A stretch of 64,000 bases of DNA from Marsupella aquatica. Lineage: Eukaryota > Marchantiophyta. The stretch spans positions 12,028,001 through 12,092,000 of the forward strand of contig OZ316897.1 in NCBI GenBank assembly GCA_973895155.1, in the 5' to 3' direction. This document shows, one piece after another, positions 26,638 to 38,066 of the stretch. The position numbers and the translations under genes are program-made. Under the pieces are notes generated by a model. It saw nothing but the letters and a program-made list of their open reading frames with translations. It had not been told where the DNA came from and made no database searches. Position 1 is the first letter of the stretch. Each line of letters begins with the position of its first letter.

Positions 26638-27394
26638 CAATTATAATATAGCATGCTTATCCTAGAACATGTTTCATTTTTGTTTTTTAATGATACACAG
26701 GTGTTCTAATTAAAATATAAATAGGATGTGCACATAAGGTACAAAAATAAAAGTAGACATGTAAAGAAAAATAATAATGAACAAGAAAAGTTTAAGTTTA
26801 TAGTATTGGGATGTGCACATAATGTACATGAGTAGAGTGCACATAACGAGTTTAAGTTTATGGTATTGGGATGTGCACATAATGTACATGAGTAGAGTGC
26901 ACATAACGAGTTTAAGTTTATGGTATTGGGATGTGCACATAATGTACATGAGTAGAGTGCACATAACGAGTTTAAGTTTATGGTATTGGGATGTGCACAT
27001 AATGTACTTGAGTAGAGATACTTATGTACTTACTTTAGGTAATGATACTCAAAATAATTAAAATCATAAATTTAGGATACAAAACCATGAGTAGTATTTA
27101 AAGACATAAGGTGTGCGCATTATTTAGATAATTTTTTTCCGTACTCATGAGAATAAGGGCTAGAAATTCAAAGAGCTTTGTTAGAGGGAGGAGGATCTTA
27201 AAATATAGCAAAGATTTTAAAAAAATTAGAGGGGTGCAAGAATAAATTGGAAATATAAACTATACAAGGGATGCACCTTGGTAAGACACATTGAAATAAA
27301 AATGCATAACAAAAGAAGTTTGAATAAGACAAAATACTAAAACTTGCATTCACCATAATAGCAGCTTCAAAAAAATCACCATATAGCAGCTTCA
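26638..27394. mobile_element. dispersed repeat, copy 2, with flanking direct repeats
   Basis: This is homologous to the block at 1231-2190. It is flanked by a 21-bp direct repeat, aaagggaattgtcagtcaca(a) at 26617-26637 and the same with one mismatch at 27395-27415, which looks like a long target-site duplication and supports insertion by retroposition. It has no coding capacity. Internally it contains a 60-bp tandem array absent from copy 1. Class unknown. Confidence 0.65.
26790..27016. repeat. 60-bp tandem array with three identical copies
   Basis: The blocks 26821-26880, 26881-26940 and 26941-27000 are identical. Partial units flank them (left unit with one substitution, right unit truncated). 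Each unit contains two gtgcacat palindrome-like boxes. Because 60 is a multiple of three, both strands stay open across the array. Confidence 0.97.
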
Positions 27395-27415
27395 AAAGGG
27401 AACTGTCAGTCACAA

Positions 27416-28638
27416 TATTTGAACCTAAGATTTATCAGTCTCCACTCAAGTGAACTATCACACAACTATGTCTCTTTTCTTTAACCCTGCAACATACTGA
27501 AATTGCTTCGCTTGCCAAACCTCCAAGCCTATATTACTAGGGTGGATTTCTTATTGTCTTTGTATTGGAAAAAAAGCTCCCATGGACACAAAAGTTAGTT
27601 ATGACACATACAGACCATGGTGTAGCAAAACAGGGGTAAAATATTCTGGGAATGCTACAAATAGTATTATGGGGGTATAAATTTAATGTTTGAATCCAGA
27701 AGGGTCCACACTTATCAGTGAGAGCACAAATTCCTTTGTGAAACTCTTATGGATAAGTGCATAACATTTCTAGGTGGCGTGCTATGATCGAAATAGTTGA
27801 CATGGGTTTGTGATGGGGATTTACAGTTGATGTTTAGGCAAAGCAGGAGAATCCTACTTGATGCAAAATGACACCCTTTCAACTGAGACAAGGGACACAG
27901 GAACGAGAAATGATTGAAGGCAAGCAACAAGAATCATAGTGTTTTTTGTGTGCAATGTCTGAAAGTGTGCACTTATTATGTAGGGCAAACCTCATTTACA
28001 CGCTTGCCCAGGAATCTTCCCTTGAGTGTGCATTTAAAAATCATTCCCTTGAGTGAGCATACACTGTATTTTATTGTATCAAAGTTTTTTCCTGGTCCTC
28101 TACCCCTTTTAAAATTTATAAATAAATAAAAGCCCCTTTCTGGATAGCATATGTTGATCCATCTGACTGTGCAAACAGGTCATCATGACACAAGATATGA
28201 GGAAGTTAATAAATGAATCCGACTTTCTTTGGAGCACATAGTTGTCAGTTTTTGGACATGATTGGTTATTATTTGTGGTCGTGCATTTTGTTAACTCGAT
28301 GATTCCCAAACGAATCTGTCATCGATTTGTCTAAAAAGAATTATGATCGCATAAAGAGTAGAAAGATCGAATGTTTGTGCAGAGAATATGGCAAGTTGGG
28401 ATCAGAGAAGCCATGGCGAGTCAGGTACCGTGATTAGGTGACTATGTCAAATAAATAAATAAATAAAACATTTTCAAAGAAGAAATAGTAGCATGGGGAG
28501 ACAGGACACCAAGGGTAGAAGAGCACCAAGGGTAGAAGAGCCAATAAAAGTAGAAACCCACTGAGTCCAAAGGGGCAAAATGCCCAAGAGTAAAATAACA
28601 TGTTATCATGGGTATGCTTACATAAAAAAACAATAAAC
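27416..28638. other. intergenic, no gene recognised
   Basis: AT-rich DNA. Small frames show no family motif. There is a local duplication of 'ccaagggtagaagag' near 28508-28540 and an aaat microsatellite near 28448-28468. Confidence 0.5.
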
Positions 28639-28657
28639 ATGGGTCCAATTTCCTTTT

Positions 28658-28967
28658 GGTCTTGAACGGAAATGGGGAGGAAATACAATTAGATTCCCCC
28701 CACCCCAATGTGACACTTTTTCTGTAGGGAACCCAGACCCGGGTGAACCCCAACTGACCCAACAGGGACCCGCACCAGGAAGGAGAGAGGATTAAATCAG
28801 GGCCACAAGTGGGCAACTAGGGGCCGAGCAGATAATCGGAACTCCAATCCACTACCCACAAAACCAATCCCACCCACACATATATACCCCTCCATACACC
28901 CAGATTGAACCTAGGACCTCTTAGTTCTAGGCAAATCCCCTAGCCAATTGACCTAAGCCAATTGGTT
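28658..28967 (-). mobile_element. tRNA-derived SINE, copy 2
   Basis: It is homologous to the SINE at 1281-1609 along its whole length: shared phrases are ccag(g)a.ggagagaggatta, agtgggcaac, ccgagcagataat, ccacccacaca, gattgaacct and gttctaggc. On the minus strand the head has a GGTTCAATC B-box-like phrase. It is bordered by imperfect direct repeats atgggtccaatttcc (28639) and atgggtccattttcc (28968). Confidence 0.7.
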
Positions 28968-28986
28968 ATGGGTCCATTTTCCCCTG

Positions 28987-30051
28987 ACCTTGTTGGGACT
29001 CTCTCTCTCTTATTTTTTTATTATATATATATTTTTAGAATATGCTTGTGAGTAGGGATGGGCATGGAGTCTGGGTGCAGGGACTAAGTGCGGTGGTCTT
29101 GTGAGCTGCGGGTGGGAAACAAACAGACAAAACAAGAAGACACTGCTTGCTTAGCCAACTTTCTCATCCACTCCTCCTGTGTGCTAACTACAAGCAAACC
29201 TGTATCTCTGACAATAGAAGATTGATATAAAACATTACTCACATGTCCAATGCCTTTCCTGTGCATACAGATATGTATTCAGGCTATACACTTTACAGGT
29301 AAAATTATAGTTTTACGTAGTGCCTGGAGGGTCCAACTTACTGTACATAGTTGTCAAGTGAGGCACATAAAAAATGCTGTTGAGCAGGCACCTGACCACA
29401 GTCATGTACAGTGGCACTTTACACTATTGTAACCCAATGGTTTAATGGTATTAATCCACAAAATTTCTCACCTCACTAATTCCAGAGTGCTATCCTCTTT
29501 CCTCACAATAGGTGCATGCCCGGCTCTGAGGGTGATGGGAACCGTCAAATTCTCCAACGTGGCCATCTTAGGGGCATAGGATCTTCGCAGTTAATAATGG
29601 GTAAGTCAACTAAGCCATGACTAAAAAGTGGCATTGTAGTAATGTATCTAGTGAAGCATAATCCAAAGCTAAGATATGACCAACTGTTCTAGAGTGAAGC
29701 CTCTAGGCTGTGACACTGGGGCCAACAATGGTGGGGTTGGACAAAGAAACTCGAAATTTGTTTTGGTCAGCTGCTGTGGGCAATCTCCATCTGCACCCGT
29801 GACCTAAACCCAAATTTGGGACATATTTACCCCAGGTTCCCATTTGGGAACTCAACATTGTTTTATTTTCAAATTTGATCACATTTCTCAAGTGCCCACC
29901 AACCACCATTGAAGGCCGCCAGTACAATTGCATGGACTAATTTTTGGTGTGGACATCAGTGCACTGAACGCCCAAGGTAGTGGCACTAACATTTTTCAAC
30001 CACAACCCGGCCCACAGAGGTCCGGTCACCTGAAACCTCCTGGAAACATCC
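28987..30051. other. intergenic, no gene recognised
   Basis: No coding family is recognised. The phrase tgttgagcaggcacctgacc with a trailing 'cactttacactattgta' near 29370-29430 resembles the end of the downstream ~120-bp array (30632-30695), suggesting an outlying unit. Confidence 0.45.
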
Positions 30052-30660
30052 GGTTTATATTAATGTTTGAGACGTCATTCTGCTAAAACCCAGTTTATAT
30101 TAATGCACTTTTGACCCCTAAAATCATAGAGTAAGTTAGTGTTGAGCAGAAGAGAGCAGAGAAGGCAGCCGACCACAGTTTATATTAATGTAATAGACGT
30201 GATTCTGCTAAAACCCAGTTTATATTAATGCACTTTGACCCCTAAAATCATAGAGTAAGTGTTGAGCAGAGGAGAGCAGAGGAGGCAGCCCATAGTTAAT
30301 ATTAATGTTTGAGACGCCATTCTGCTAAAACCCAGTTTATTTTAATGCACTTTGACTCCTAAAATCATAGACTAAGTTACTGTTGAGCAGAGGAGAGCAG
30401 AGAAGGCCGCCGACCACGCTTTACATTAATGTTTGAGACGCCATTCTGCTAAAACCCAGTTTATATTAATGCACTTTGACCCCTAAAATCATGGATTAAT
30501 AAGTTAGTGTTGAGCAGAGGAGAGCAGAGAAGGCAGCCGACCACGGTTTACATTAATGTTTGAGACGCCATTCTGCTAAAACCCAGTTTATAGCAATGCA
30601 CTTTTGACCCCTTTAAATCATAGATTAAGTTACTGTTGAGCAGAGGAGGCAGCCGACCTC
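30052..30660. repeat. tandem array, ~117-127-bp unit, five copies
   Basis: The landmark cattctgctaaaacccagtt recurs near 30075, 30200, 30318, 30442 and 30570. The landmark tgttgagcagaggagagcag recurs near 30141, 30257, 30381, 30509 and (shortened) 30634. Units vary by substitutions and short indels. The array ends just before the GA-rich leader of the next gene. Confidence 0.9.
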
Positions 30661-31434
30661 GGTGGTGCACAGTGTCGCACTACACTACTGTACTGTAGAA
30701 AGGCGATGGTAGAATAGTAGTAAAGGGACTAAGGGAGGGAGGGAGGGAGGGCCAACGGTAAAGAAGGTGCCGCACGTGACGGGGAGGGGGAAGGCTATGG
30801 CGGACGGATGGAAGTGACAGAGAAAGGGGAGCTGGAGTCTGCTGCTGGAGGTGAGCAGTGGCGTGTAGTGCTGGTGCACGCAAGGGCAATGCAATTGGCA
30901 GCCGCTTGAGAGAGAAGGGAGGGGGAAAAGATTGGAGCGCCAAAGAAGGAAAGGAGAAGCGATTGTTCGTTTGTTTGTTTCTGGGTGTGAGTTGAGTGAA
31001 GCTTGCAGGAGAGAGAAATCGGTTCATAGAGTAAGGTAAGAGAGAGGAGCCAATGCTGCAGAAGAGTAGAAGGGAGGAGTGTGTTGGAGGAGGAGGAGGA
31101 GGAAGAGCAGCAGCAGGAGGAGAGATGAGGCGGAGGAAGGGTCGAGAGAAGAGATGGAAGAAGATGAGGATGGTGGGATTGACCGTCGGCAACAAAGAAG
31201 ATCATGAGGAGGAAGAGCAGCTGGTGCAGAAGATCTGTTGCAGCAGACCGGAACGAAGAGTGATGGGGATGGTGGAGGGGGAACAATAGAGAGGAGGAGA
31301 TTGTAGAGCTGGGGGAAGTAATTCAAAGCCATCAGGGCAATCAGTGGAGAAAGGATGCCCCAGATTTCATCTATGATAGAAGAATCCAGCAAGCTGTCCG
31401 AGAAAAGAGGTCAGAAGGAGTGACATTGGGAGAC
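30661..31434 (+). other. purine-rich promoter/leader of the 31.4-kb gene
   Basis: The segment is strongly GA-rich on the plus strand (gaggaggagg, ggagggagggagg, gaagaagatgagg runs), as in many plant 5' UTRs. It contains several upstream ATGs. No separate gene is supported. Confidence 0.45.
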
Positions 31435-33873
31435 ATGGCAGTGAAATCAGCAGCCTTCTCCTCCGTTTTCTCGTTCTTCAAACCCTTTAGAGCAGCTCAG
31501 CAACTGACTGCAGAGAATAGCGGCGACCCTGCCTCGCCGAAGACCCCAATTTGTAACGAGGGACAAGAGGATTCTTCCACGACAGTGACGCTAGTGGACC
31601 ACCAGCGGAAGCAGCAGCAACAGCGAGTGTTTGTTGTGTCTCCTCCCGTCTCTCCATTCACTACTTCGGTGGCGAAGGAGACGACGTCAGGTCTAATTGA
31701 TCCCGCTTCGTTTTTGATTGAAAGGCTCGAGAAAGGATGGTTTGAGGAGAATGTGGTGGGCATCTCGGGATGGTGGGACGTCTGCAGCACCCTTTCTTGG
31801 CCAGGGGGAGGCGGAAGAGGAGTCCAAGATTGGCGAGGGCAACCGACAACCAGTGATTTGATGGCGTGGGTCCCTACAAATGACTCTGATTCCGAGCTCT
31901 TTTTGGGACCACCTGCGAGAATTCGGACTCCAAATTTGGGGTCCAGCAGCCAACTGCATCTGTTCCCCACCATTGAATTGGCCAGCACTTCTGGCAACTC
32001 TCTCTCTACCGCTAGAGATCCAGCAGGCCTGCCCGGGTCTAGATTGCGGAAGCTCCCCAGAGTCTATACCGACAACAAGATCTCTCACTCTGATAAGGAG
32101 CAGAGGCATCGTCCCCGCTCCTTACGCACCCAGTCAAATGATCTCCTGGAAGCTGTTCAACAGTTCAACGACAAGCAATCTAAGGTGGGTCGGTTTAGAA
32201 TCTCGAAGAGGCACACTTGGCGAGTAGGAGCTATGTTCTCATCCTTAGAATTGAGGGAAACTCACCGAAAAAGCCCCTTCACCTGGATCCCCTTGTACCT
32301 CTTTGGTGCGTTGCTCTTCCATTTCCTCTCTTGGAAATCGAAACACTCTCCAGTTTGGGCTCTTGCCCTTCTCCCTTGAATCATTTGGAGCACGTGGACA
32401 AGATCCGTTCAGAGCTCATTCTAAACTCGTTCTGTACTCGTTTCCAACAAAGAGTCAACTGCGCTCCAGAACGTAGCAACGCAAAATCTAAAGGCTTATG
32501 AGCCTTACTGAGCCAGGACAGGGTACTTCTGCCAATTAACGGGTATTATCACCCGTTCGTTAAAGTAGTGCACGATTCATTTGTAAGTCTCTTGCCCCTG
32601 TGCCTGTCACTGGTAGAAGTGAACTAGCTAGATGGATCGGCGACATGGCTTAGGAGGGCAGATTGTCATTCAATGTAGGCAATGGACATGATTTGGTGAG
32701 GCGTCAGATATGTAGTGAATTTGGTATTTTAATCAACGAATTACATAGAGAATAATGTTTGGTGCGCACGTGATTTCAGATTCTATGTCAGATTCTTAGC
32801 GTTGTGGGACCTTAAGGATATGAAATCCTATCATTTGCTAGTTTGTCGTCCTGTTCTGTCGCACTGCTCTACTCTCGAGTCTACCTCATCTACACACTGT
32901 ATAATCGAACCGGTCTGCCTTCTTTAGAAGTCTTCTGAGTTTATGAAAAGCTCCGTAGCGGCAAGTAGCATTTGAACTTACTTTCCAACTTTGTATATGG
33001 GAGTGAGCTATGGATTGGAAGATGGTAAGAGTGAACTCATCCTCCGCTATCCTGGTGTGTGGTCAAACGCACTGACAAGCAATTTGGCTTTTGACTTCGA
33101 TCAACAGATCCGCCTTTCCACAAAGGCGGAGAAGCCTGCGGGCAAGCTGGAAGTTGCGTCTTCAGACAAGGAGCGGTTTGCACATTCTAGAATCGAACCG
33201 GTCTGCTTTCTTCTGAAGTCTTTTAAGTTTATGAAAAGCTCTTTAGTAGCAAGTAGCTTTTGAACTTCCAACTTTGCATATGGGAGTGAGCTACGGATTG
33301 AACGTTGCAAAAGTGAAGTCGTCCTCTGCTATCCTGGTGTGTAGGCAAATGAACTGACAAGCAATTGGGTTTTTGACTTTTGATCAACAGATCCGCGATT
33401 CCACAAAGGTGGAGAAGCCTGCGGGCAAGCTGGAAGTTGGGTCTTCTGACAGGGAGCGGAGGAGGGTCCAAAAACATGACAGTACCTCTATGCCAGTAGC
33501 TCCTAGAAGAAGGAGAAGGGAGGACCGAAAGAAACTTTCAATTAGCCTAACAGAAGGCGAGTTCAACGAGTTGACGGGTGTGGATTTAAATTCTACCCGA
33601 AATTGTTACACCCCTCCGGGTACCAAGGAGTTTGCTGGTCTGAAATGGTACATGGATGGAGATGACGTGCGGCAGCAATCTCCCAACAAGCCGTCTCATC
33701 GATCGAGGTTCGGCTCTCCAAGGGGTTCGATCGAGGTTCCGCCCTCGAAAGGGATGGAGTCGCCTTTGCTTAAAGCGCACATCCCTTCAAATATTAGTAG
33801 CGATGCGGATATTAAAGCACATCTGAAGTTTTGGGCTCATTCTGTGGCTTCCACTGTCAGTGCCGAATGCTGA
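31435..33873 (+). CDS. plant protein of unknown function, two exons
   Basis: Exon 1 is 31435-32184 and exon 2 is 33391-33873, with a good donor (AAG|gtgggt), acceptor (atcaacag) and matching phase, giving 410 residues. The N-terminus is MAVKSAAFSSVFSFFKPFRA. Middle segments include SFLIERLEKGWFEEN and a Trp-rich GWWDVCSTLSWPGGG. A basic stretch (APRRRRREDRKK) follows, then a conserved-looking block, KKLSISLTEGEFNELTGVD, and a C-terminus DIKAHLKFWAHSVASTVSAE. I do not recognise the family with certainty; the composition suggests a soluble, possibly nuclear regulatory protein. The ORF in exon 1 continues past the donor to 32379 if unspliced. The head of exon 2 is duplicated 283 bp upstream. Confidence 0.65.
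32906..33460. repeat. tandem duplication (~288 bp) covering intron end and exon-2 head
   Basis: tcgaaccggtctgc at 32906 recurs at 33194. Matching phrases continue through tatgggagtgagcta, gctatcctggtgtgt and gatcaacagatccgc to gcctgcgggcaagctggaagtt. The upstream unit keeps the acceptor (33107/33108) and about 75 bp of exon sequence before it diverges into a copy of the intron. Confidence 0.9.
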
Positions 33874-36800
33874 ACCAACAAGTTTTGTACAGTATACTGT
33901 TTCTAGACGGGAGGGAGAAAATAGCTGGCACTCCCGCAGGCTGAGCTTTCACTCGGCAATCCTGACTACTGGATAACTGGTAGTTCAAAGATCTGAAAAG
34001 GTAGCTTGTAGTTGAAATTCTTTTCCAGGTCCACTTGCAGAAGTGACCTACCGGCGCATAACCTTCCTCCCATCTTCAAAGGATATGGTATGCACTCCAA
34101 AGATCAAGATAGATCTAGTAGGTTGTGTCTATAATGTAGACATTCTCTTGAATTTATAACTTGTAGTTAGAAAGGTTAGAGGTTTTAGCGGGTTGGTTAG
34201 TTTTGTGTTCAGTACAGGTCTCGTTGCGTCTAGTAGTAGTGCTCGTCTCTCCAAATAACGTGGCTAATTGGACTCCCACAGCCAGGTTGACCAATTCTCG
34301 AAGTTCCGTATCCTCTCTCCTTCCCTCCCCTCTCCTCCGCGACTATCCAAGTCACCTGATACTCTCTGATGTACATCGTGGACTTTCAGTCTGTCGCGCC
34401 CCTAAACCATTCTCCTCTTTCATTCCGTGGCTGCAGGGCTCTTGCAAATGCAAGTTCTCCTATGCATTTATGAGGTTGTTTGAGCTGTGCAAATCTATCT
34501 CAAATCCTCAGGCCTTGAGCTTTCTCTTCAGTCAGCCACTTTTACATGAGTTTCCAGGTGCTCAAAAGTGTCAAAGAGGAAGGGAAGGACTCTTCCAACT
34601 CAAAACTTTACAGAGACCAAGTTGCCGCCGATACTCTAGAACCAATGAACATCGGACATTGTTATATTTAGAGCCAACAGACTGTCGCTATTCCGTCTAA
34701 AACCCTTTTCTGGAGATTCATTTTCAAAAATCTCTCTTCTCTACTCTCTGGACAGTCTAAACAAATTAATGGCTCAAACTAGCTTTGTCCTCTGGATTAG
34801 CAGAGGAAGTTTGTAGTGTGCTCCTTAGCTTAGAGCATTACCTACCTAGAGTAGCGACAAGTGATGTGAAGTAGGTCCAGTAGAGCAAGAAAGTGGACCA
34901 GCTAAGTTGATAAATTTAGAGTCATTGGAAGCAAGTATGCCACCATCATATTCGTTCCACTACTCTGGATGGCCCATATCAGAATTTCCTCTGGTGATCA
35001 TTGTGTTCTTTGTTCTTGCGTGCATTCACACATTGGGTTCATGGCTTGGAACACGTGTGATGGATTGATGTATATTTCGTGTTGCCTCCCACTTCCCATG
35101 GTTACAGCAATTTTGGGCTATTCTCAATACTGTAATTGTCCAAAGGATTTTTGAAAGGCTTGAAGCGTTCCTCGTTTTGCCTTGACACTCATAGCACTTG
35201 TTTTGAGGTTTCTCGCAATTGGATGTACACAATAGTATATTGTGATGCACTGATCTATGTGGCATGCTCTGTAAAATGCGTCGGCCTCCTCTTGGCGTGG
35301 TCACTGCCAGCAATCTTGGGCTGTTGTCAACACTCTAGTTGTCCAAATGGATTTTTTTAAGGACTCACCGTTTCTCGTTTTGCCTTGTCACCGCTAGAGT
35401 GTGTAGCAATTGGATGTACACAATATTATAATAGTCCACTTGGGCGAGCGGATTGGACAGTCCTCGCCTTTCTCTCTGAGGCTATTTACTAAAAATGATC
35501 CAGCAATGGACTTAATTCGGAGACTTTCCTTCAAGAAGACACTTGGAGTTGTGGTTTGTGTGGAGCTTATCCCAATGTGAGGCACCATCAAGCATCCGGA
35601 GACGGAAGAGTCGGTCAATCATGGCTATTCAGCTGGTCCCATGTGCTGCAGGGTGCTGCCTGCCTTGGACACCCCTTCCTGGTCGGAATAAAGATTTGGT
35701 GATATGAGTGCAATGCAGCAAATGAAGTAGACCAGCTTCTGTTGCGGCAAGCATACCAGTTTTTCTCAGGGCCTTCTGATTCTGGACCCATGGTCTTCAG
35801 CAAGCATACCTTAGCTGAAGTGCACAAGTTTCTGATTCAGCATGCGTACTAGTTTTTTCTCAGGGCCTACTGACTCTGGACCAAGACTCTTCAGCAAGCA
35901 TACCTCAGCTGCAGAGGCCCAACTTTCTACCTTGCAATGACTTCTCTTCTTGTATAACGTCTGGCAATGAGTTTTTGAAGGATGCGCCATAGTGCTGAAG
36001 AGAGTAATTAGTTAACGTTGAGCTCGGAACAGTATCTCTGAAATGAAAGCCAACAGTATTAAATTTTTACACTTTGTCCAAAACTTATTATGCATCTTCT
36101 AAAGTCGTCATGATACCATACTAAGATCCTACATACTTTTAGCATAAACATTTGTGGAAAGGTCTTGGCCATTCACAGCCACTCTAGGCAGTCCGGGCTG
36201 CTGAAAATACCAAGAAATCAATGATAGGATAGAATTTGCCCAAAGCTTTCAATATTGGTATCCCGAAAGAGTGAGCAATGTGATGCTGAAAACCACTACA
36301 CAAAATTGTTTTCCAAAATTGTTTCCCATTTTCAGCTTTGGTGAACAAGTGCACCACCCTGCTGGCGTTACACTCACTAGTGAACAAGCTTTAGAATGAT
36401 TGTGTTTACAACTAGATTCAACATGTCCGCTAAGTGATCACCTTAAGAATGCAATTTGGAAATAGGCATGAGTGTTGCAACCGCATCAGTTATAAGTTGT
36501 CATTATCAGGTATGGGTTGCTCCGATTAGTCATTTGTGTGTGGAACCTTCCTACTCAGTGGGGCCAAAGAGATGACTCTGCCAACTTGAAAAAGTGACTC
36601 GACAGGGTTAGACTAGTGGAATTTTCCCTAAAGTTTTTCACCTGATGGCTCTGGGTGAAAAGTGACTTGGCGAGGGTCGGTTGAGTGAAAATTTTCAACT
36701 CGGCAAGGCTGTTGAGTGAAAAGTGACTCGACGAGATCAACCAAGTGGAAATTCTCCAGTTTGGCAAGTCCCCCCTAGAAAATAAAGCTGACCACCAAAA

Positions 36801-37700
36801 TGATATTCAATTCAGCGAGACCCCTAAGCTTCATTGATATGCTAATAACTGATGGAACCTCAAAATCCACTCATATGGGTGACTGACATGCATGGGCTAA
36901 TTAACAACCTCAAACTAAGTTGGCAGAGTAGAGACACTAATAAGTACCAGTCAACAGCTGTTCTGTAGGGAGATTGTAGAGGATTCAATGATTCATGCAG
37001 AGGATATTATGTAGCATTCGATGGAATATCCAGGAGCGGCCTCTCTTTTCCAGAGCATGAGCTAGCATGACGTTTTGTACGCCTCCAAAATGATTCTCTC
37101 ATTTCCTCCTAGCCCTCCACTCCACTCAGCCCATCTACTTTGTTGTGTTGTGTTGGACGAAATTTCCGCCTTCTTGCACTTGTGAGGAGTCTCTGTTGTC
37201 CAATTACCATTCTTCAAGAATTCCAGAATTGTATTGTGCTGTTTCTGTTTCTATGCTGTGACGGGTGATGGATGACGTGGGTCTGCCGACATACTTTCAG
37301 AAGAGAGCATGCTCATCGAGCGACTTAATGTTCTGACTTTCATAGACTAGAAATCCACTCCTGGGTGGGACGAAAGCTTGCAGGTAGCTGGTGACTAATT
37401 CCCATTCGTCGCGAGGCAATCCACGGTTCACATTTTTGCCACTTGTGTTATTTCCAATTTTTGCCACTTGTGTGTTTTGGAGTTGCGTGATCGCTTTTGA
37501 TGCAGAGAACTTAATGGTGCCCGAGCGAAGGAGCACTTGATTCGGGAACTGCTGCTCGATGAACGACAATCTCACTTCTACAGTCAGTGCTTTAGTCGAT
37601 TGAGGTCCCAACTCACAAGCCACCGTAAAAGGACGAGATCATGGTATGTTGAATCAGATCTCGATTGGAGGCGTCAAGAGAAAGATTTATTGGGTAATCC
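33874..37700. other. intergenic with local duplications
   Basis: No gene is recognised. Frames such as 34203-34700 (plus) and 37297-37623 (minus) lack family motifs. Duplications: attttgggct..tc.acact (near 35110) and its copy near 35313, about 200 bp apart; gcatac..gtttt with ctcagggcc (near 35750 and 35850); and a ~65-bp unit with gaaaagtgactcg.c (near 36590-36775). Confidence 0.45.
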
Positions 37701-37719
37701 TGCTGCATTGCGCAGGAAG

Positions 37720-38060
37720 GTCAGCAGCTCATCTCACAGGCTAGAAGTGAAGGTACTGAAGATCTCTTGGGTTCTGATAGTTCTGCCAAAGTGGAACAAT
37801 GTCAGCACCTCACCCCACCCCACAGGCTAGAAATGAACTCATTCAGAAAAGAGATCTCTTGGGCTGGAGTAATCCTGCGACATTACAATCAAATCAGCAG
37901 CTCTCTTCACACGTTGGAAGTGACTTTTTAAGAAGATGCCCTCGGTTGGAATAGTTTTGCCTCATTTCAAAAAGTTGAGCACCTCAATAGGTTGGAAATG
38001 AACTTCTCACGATCTAGACCTCTTGGGTTGGAAAAGATTCTGCCACATTGCAAGAATCAT
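37720..38060. repeat. diverged tandem units upstream of the phosphatase gene
   Basis: Phrases of the type ca(c/t)aggctagaa.tga with ctcttggg(t/c)tgga and ctgccacattgcaa recur about four times at roughly 90-bp spacing. The last unit overlaps the leader of the phosphatase gene. Confidence 0.6.
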
Positions 38061-38066
38061 ATACGC

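Noticed and set aside
26710-27061. repetitive proteins on both strands (MCTSQYHKLKL... and SRVHITSLSLWYWDV...)
   Set aside because: They result from a 60-bp array whose period is a multiple of three, not from coding selection.
30680-31392. long minus-strand frames rich in Ser, Pro and Leu
   Set aside because: They are the complement of a GA-rich leader, and such composition keeps several frames open by chance.
34203-34700. 165-codon plus-strand frame
   Set aside because: It has no motif and begins in repeat-rich intergenic DNA after the 33.9-kb stop.
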